Source of the DNA: Aureibacillus halotolerans
GTDB taxonomy: Bacteria > Bacillota > Bacilli > Bacillales > DSM-28697
Direction: 5' to 3'
Assembly (NCBI RefSeq): GCF_004363045.1
Contig: NZ_SNYJ01000003.1
Location: forward strand, 124,001-188,000
Length of the DNA stretch: 64,000 bases
The position numbers and the translations under genes are program-made. Positions 61,977 through 64,000 of the stretch are shown one piece after another. Within the stretch, counting starts at the first letter, position 1, and the number at the start of each line of letters is the position of its first letter. The notes under the pieces were generated by a model. That model worked only from the letters and a program-made list of their open reading frames with translations, was not told the origin of the DNA and ran no database searches.

Positions 61977-62696
61977 ATGGACATTTTTGCTCATCGTGGT
62001 GCGAGTAAGGCGGCACCAGAAAATACGATGGCTTCCTTCCAGCTTGCGTTAGCAAATGACTCGGATGGCGTTGAACTTGATGTCCATCTCTCGGCAGACG
62101 GTGTCCCTGTTGTCATCCACGACAACACCTTGCTTCGCACAGCGGGCATAGATGCTGAGGTGCATACACTGTCCGCGGCGGACCTGACCAAATGCAATGC
62201 AAATGGTCGCTGGAAAGGTCTCCACACGCCAATTCCGACACTAGATAAAGTGCTTCAATGGGGAATGCACACGCCGCTTTTGTTTAATATTGAACTCAAA
62301 TCCTCTCCTACAAACGATGCACATGCTCCAGAAAAAGTATTGGAAAGCGTATTTCAGTATAGCCTTCAAAAGAGATGCATCGTATCTAGCTTTTCAGCAG
62401 AGCTTCTAACACACGTCAAAAAGGTTGATGACGCGATTGAAACGGCCTGGCTCCCTTCTGGTCCTGTCAGAGAGTGGTCGGCACAAGCTAACGCTTGTCG
62501 TGCGAACGGAATTCATATGAACCAGCGCTTTGCAAATAAGAGACTTGTCTCTCGCCTTCGCAGCGAGCAGCTCTATGTACGTGTGTACACCGTGAACACA
62601 GCGTTAGGTACGATGCTAGCACGACGGATGGGTTTTGATGGCGTGATCACCGACAAACCAGCTATGGCTCGCGCTGTTATGAAACGTCAAAGCTAA
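61977..62696 (+). CDS. Glycerophosphodiester phosphodiesterase
   Basis: A 239-residue GDPD-family TIM-barrel enzyme without signal peptide, so cytosolic. It begins FAHRGASKAAPENTMASF (catalytic His, Glu-Asn), then GVELDVHLSADGVPVVIHDN (metal Glu-x-Asp and second His), FNIELKSS and the end motif GFDGVITDKP. It releases glycerol 3-phosphate from phosphodiesters. The ATG at 61977 has AAAGGGTGA upstream. Confidence 0.92.
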   Translation: MDIFAHRGASKAAPENTMASFQLALANDSDGVELDVHLSADGVPVVIHDNTLLRTAGIDAEVHTLSAADLTKCNANGRWKGLHTPIPTLDKVLQWGMHTPLLFNIELKSSPTNDAHAPEKVLESVFQYSLQKRCIVSSFSAELLTHVKKVDDAIETAWLPSGPVREWSAQANACRANGIHMNQRFANKRLVSRLRSEQLYVRVYTVNTALGTMLARRMGFDGVITDKPAMARAVMKRQS

Positions 62697-62711
62697 AAAG
62701 AATACCTCACT

Positions 62712-63653
62712 TCAATCCTTCTCAGAAAGCCGAAGCTCGATGGTGAGTAAATCACTCGCAAGCAGCATGTTTTCATGAAGGTTTCTCGCATCTAATAACA
62801 GCGAATGGAGCTCATCCTCATCCTGATAACGTGAAGACAAATGCGTAAGGACTAGCTGACGAACCCGTGCTTTATGAGCCACCTCTGCTGCCTGCAATGC
62901 CGTTGAATGCCCATAATCCTTCGCTTGCTCGGCTTTATCTGCCTCCGCATAAGTTGCTTCGTGGATGAGCAAATCGGCATCTTCGGCAAGCTCAATAGCC
63001 GCTTCGCAGTAAGAGGTGTCCCCGAGAATGGTGACCACTCTGCCTTTTTTCGCTTCTCCGATGTACTCTTTTCCATTCAACACACGCCCATCTGGAAGGG
63101 CAACCTGCTGTCCATCCTTGATTTGCTGGTAATGTGGACCTGGTTGCACACCGTCCTCCACAAGACGATCCACGAGCAAAGCCCCTGGCTTGTCCTTCTC
63201 GACAATGCGAAAACCGTACGATGGGATCGTGTGTTGAAGAGATTTTGCCTCGACGATAGCAACGTCGTTTTCAAACAAGATACCTTGGGTCAGATCATGA
63301 ATAATGATTGGATACGCCACTTTTGTTTCGCTAATCTGCAATGACGTTTCAATATACGCAGCGATGCCTTCTGGACCATAAATCTCTAGCGGCGTCGCCT
63401 CGCCTCCTTGAAATGACCTGGAGCTTAAAAAACCAGGCAGTCCAAATATATGATCCCCATGCAGGTGGCTAATAAAGATTTTTGTAATCCGACCAGGCTT
63501 AATAGGTGTGTGCAATAGTTGGATCTGCGTGGCTTCTCCGCAATCAAACAGCCAGGTGTCAAACATCCCCTCTGTCCATTGCAACGCTAGCGATGAGACA
63601 TTCCGTGATTTTGAAGGCAACCCTGCGCCTGTCCCTAAAAACGTCAGTTTCAT
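62712..63653 (-). CDS. rnz: Ribonuclease Z
   Basis: A 313-residue metallo-beta-lactamase-fold endonuclease that matures the 3' ends of tRNAs lacking an encoded CCA. The zinc motif is [14 protein letters not shown], with LGDTSYCE and LTHLSSRY further along and the flexible arm near 150-175. The ATG at 63653 overlaps the dinB stop by 4 bases. Confidence 0.94.
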   Translation of the reverse strand: MKLTFLGTGAGLPSKSRNVSSLALQWTEGMFDTWLFDCGEATQIQLLHTPIKPGRITKIFISHLHGDHIFGLPGFLSSRSFQGGEATPLEIYGPEGIAAYIETSLQISETKVAYPIIIHDLTQGILFENDVAIVEAKSLQHTIPSYGFRIVEKDKPGALLVDRLVEDGVQPGPHYQQIKDGQQVALPDGRVLNGKEYIGEAKKGRVVTILGDTSYCEAAIELAEDADLLIHEATYAEADKAEQAKDYGHSTALQAAEVAHKARVRQLVLTHLSSRYQDEDELHSLLLDARNLHENMLLASDLLTIELRLSEKD

Positions 63654-64000
63654 TCCTTTTCCTCCTCTCTCTTTCGTCGTTGTTCATATTGGGAAATCTC
63701 GCGCTCAAATGTAAATAAATTGAGCTGAGTGCTCTGTTGCTGATCAGAAACAAGCTTGCCTATGGATAAGCCAAGCAAACGAACGGAGTCTTTGTTCCAT
63801 AGAAGAGTGAATAGTGCTGCCGCTTGTTCAACAATATCTGTTTCAGATGAAAGTGGCGATAAAAAGCTTGTCGTTTTAGATGTCGTCTCAAAAGACGCGT
63901 ATTTAATTTGCACCGTCAATGAGAACCCAGCTAGCTGTTTGTCAGATAGTCGTTCACTTAATTTTGCTGCGAGCTTTTTGAGCTCTCGCTCGCACGAGGA
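63650..64000 (-). CDS. dinB: DNA polymerase IV (DinB), C-terminal part
   Basis: The last 116 codons of a Y-family translesion polymerase. The little-finger domain is visible ([20 protein letters not shown], then [20 protein letters not shown]), followed by [11 protein letters not shown] and a charged tail ending in KREEEKE. The catalytic palm lies beyond the window. The frame stays open to base 64000. It is probably co-transcribed with rnz. Confidence 0.82.
   Translation of the reverse strand, partial: SSCERELKKLAAKLSERLSDKQLAGFSLTVQIKYASFETTSKTTSFLSPLSSETDIVEQAAALFTLLWNKDSVRLLGLSIGKLVSDQQQSTQLNLFTFEREISQYEQRRKREEEKE

Noticed and set aside
61659-61984. Overlapping minus-strand frames of 76-79 codons
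   Set aside because: They are formed by modules D, A and F; one even overlaps the start of the phosphodiesterase gene.

Overview
The window is a chromosomal segment of an endospore-forming Bacillaceae (Bacillus sensu lato). The evidence is the gene content and order, which follow the Bacillus subtilis gudB-to-yqj region closely: gudB, mecB, ypbG/F/E, recQ, ypbB, fer, serA, sigX-rsiX, resABCDE, rluB, spmAB, dacB, scpAB, the rib operon, ppiB, lysA, spoVA, spoIIA-sigF, dacF, purine and pyrimidine nucleoside phosphorylases, deoB, xerD, fur, spoIIM, nudF, mciZ, yqkF, yqkB, yqjQ, rnz and dinB. Shine-Dalgarno sites are strong, starts are often GTG or TTG, and sigma A, H, F, G, E and X-type promoters can be read. 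Most genes lie on the minus strand. The exact species cannot be fixed from the sequence; an alkaliphile-type Bacillaceae is only an inference from the amount of intergenic repeat.

Layout. 1-8.3 kb: the start of gudB, a 122-bp tandem repeat array, the ClpC adaptor mecB, a MerR/cobalamin protein with CarH hallmarks, ypbG/F/E, recQ-ypbB and ferredoxin. 8.3-14.7 kb: an accessory block in which a TetR regulator heads an OpuC-type osmolyte ABC transporter operon and faces a divergent S15/CocE hydrolase. 15-17 kb: serA. 17.9-32.5 kb: sigX and its anti-sigma factor, the res cytochrome c biogenesis and redox-sensing operon, rluB, spmAB-dacB and scpAB. 32.6-38.5 kb: a tiny YjcZ-type spore protein, ypuF, and the FMN-riboswitch-controlled ribDEBAHT operon. 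38.4-47 kb: ppiB, lysA, a shortened spoVA operon and dacF-spoIIA-sigF. 47-53 kb: two unknown genes and a nucleoside salvage operon (deoB, two purine nucleoside phosphorylases, pdp). 53-64 kb: xerD-yqzK-fur, spoIIM, nudF, mciZ-yqkF, a structured repeat array, a P-loop kinase, yqkB-padR, an HPr-like protein, an SDR, a phosphodiesterase, rnz and the end of dinB.

The genes form three functional themes. Sporulation is represented by sigF, its anti-sigma and anti-anti-sigma factors, spoVA, spmAB, dacB, dacF, spoIIM, mciZ and yjcZ. Redox and metal homeostasis are represented by resABCDE, fur with a PerR-like box, fer and yqkB. Biosynthesis and salvage are represented by rib, lysA, serA and deoB-pun-pdp.

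The unusual features are mostly non-coding. Intergenic gaps are filled with a shuffled set of repeat modules (C, B, F, E, D and A below), many of them palindromic. There are also two local arrays of structured repeats: 122-bp units at 711-1127, and covarying hairpin units at 57433-57827. The second array shows compensatory base changes between copies and is the best candidate here for an undescribed structured element. The spoVA operon lacks spoVAC, spoVAD and spoVAEb at the position where they normally lie.
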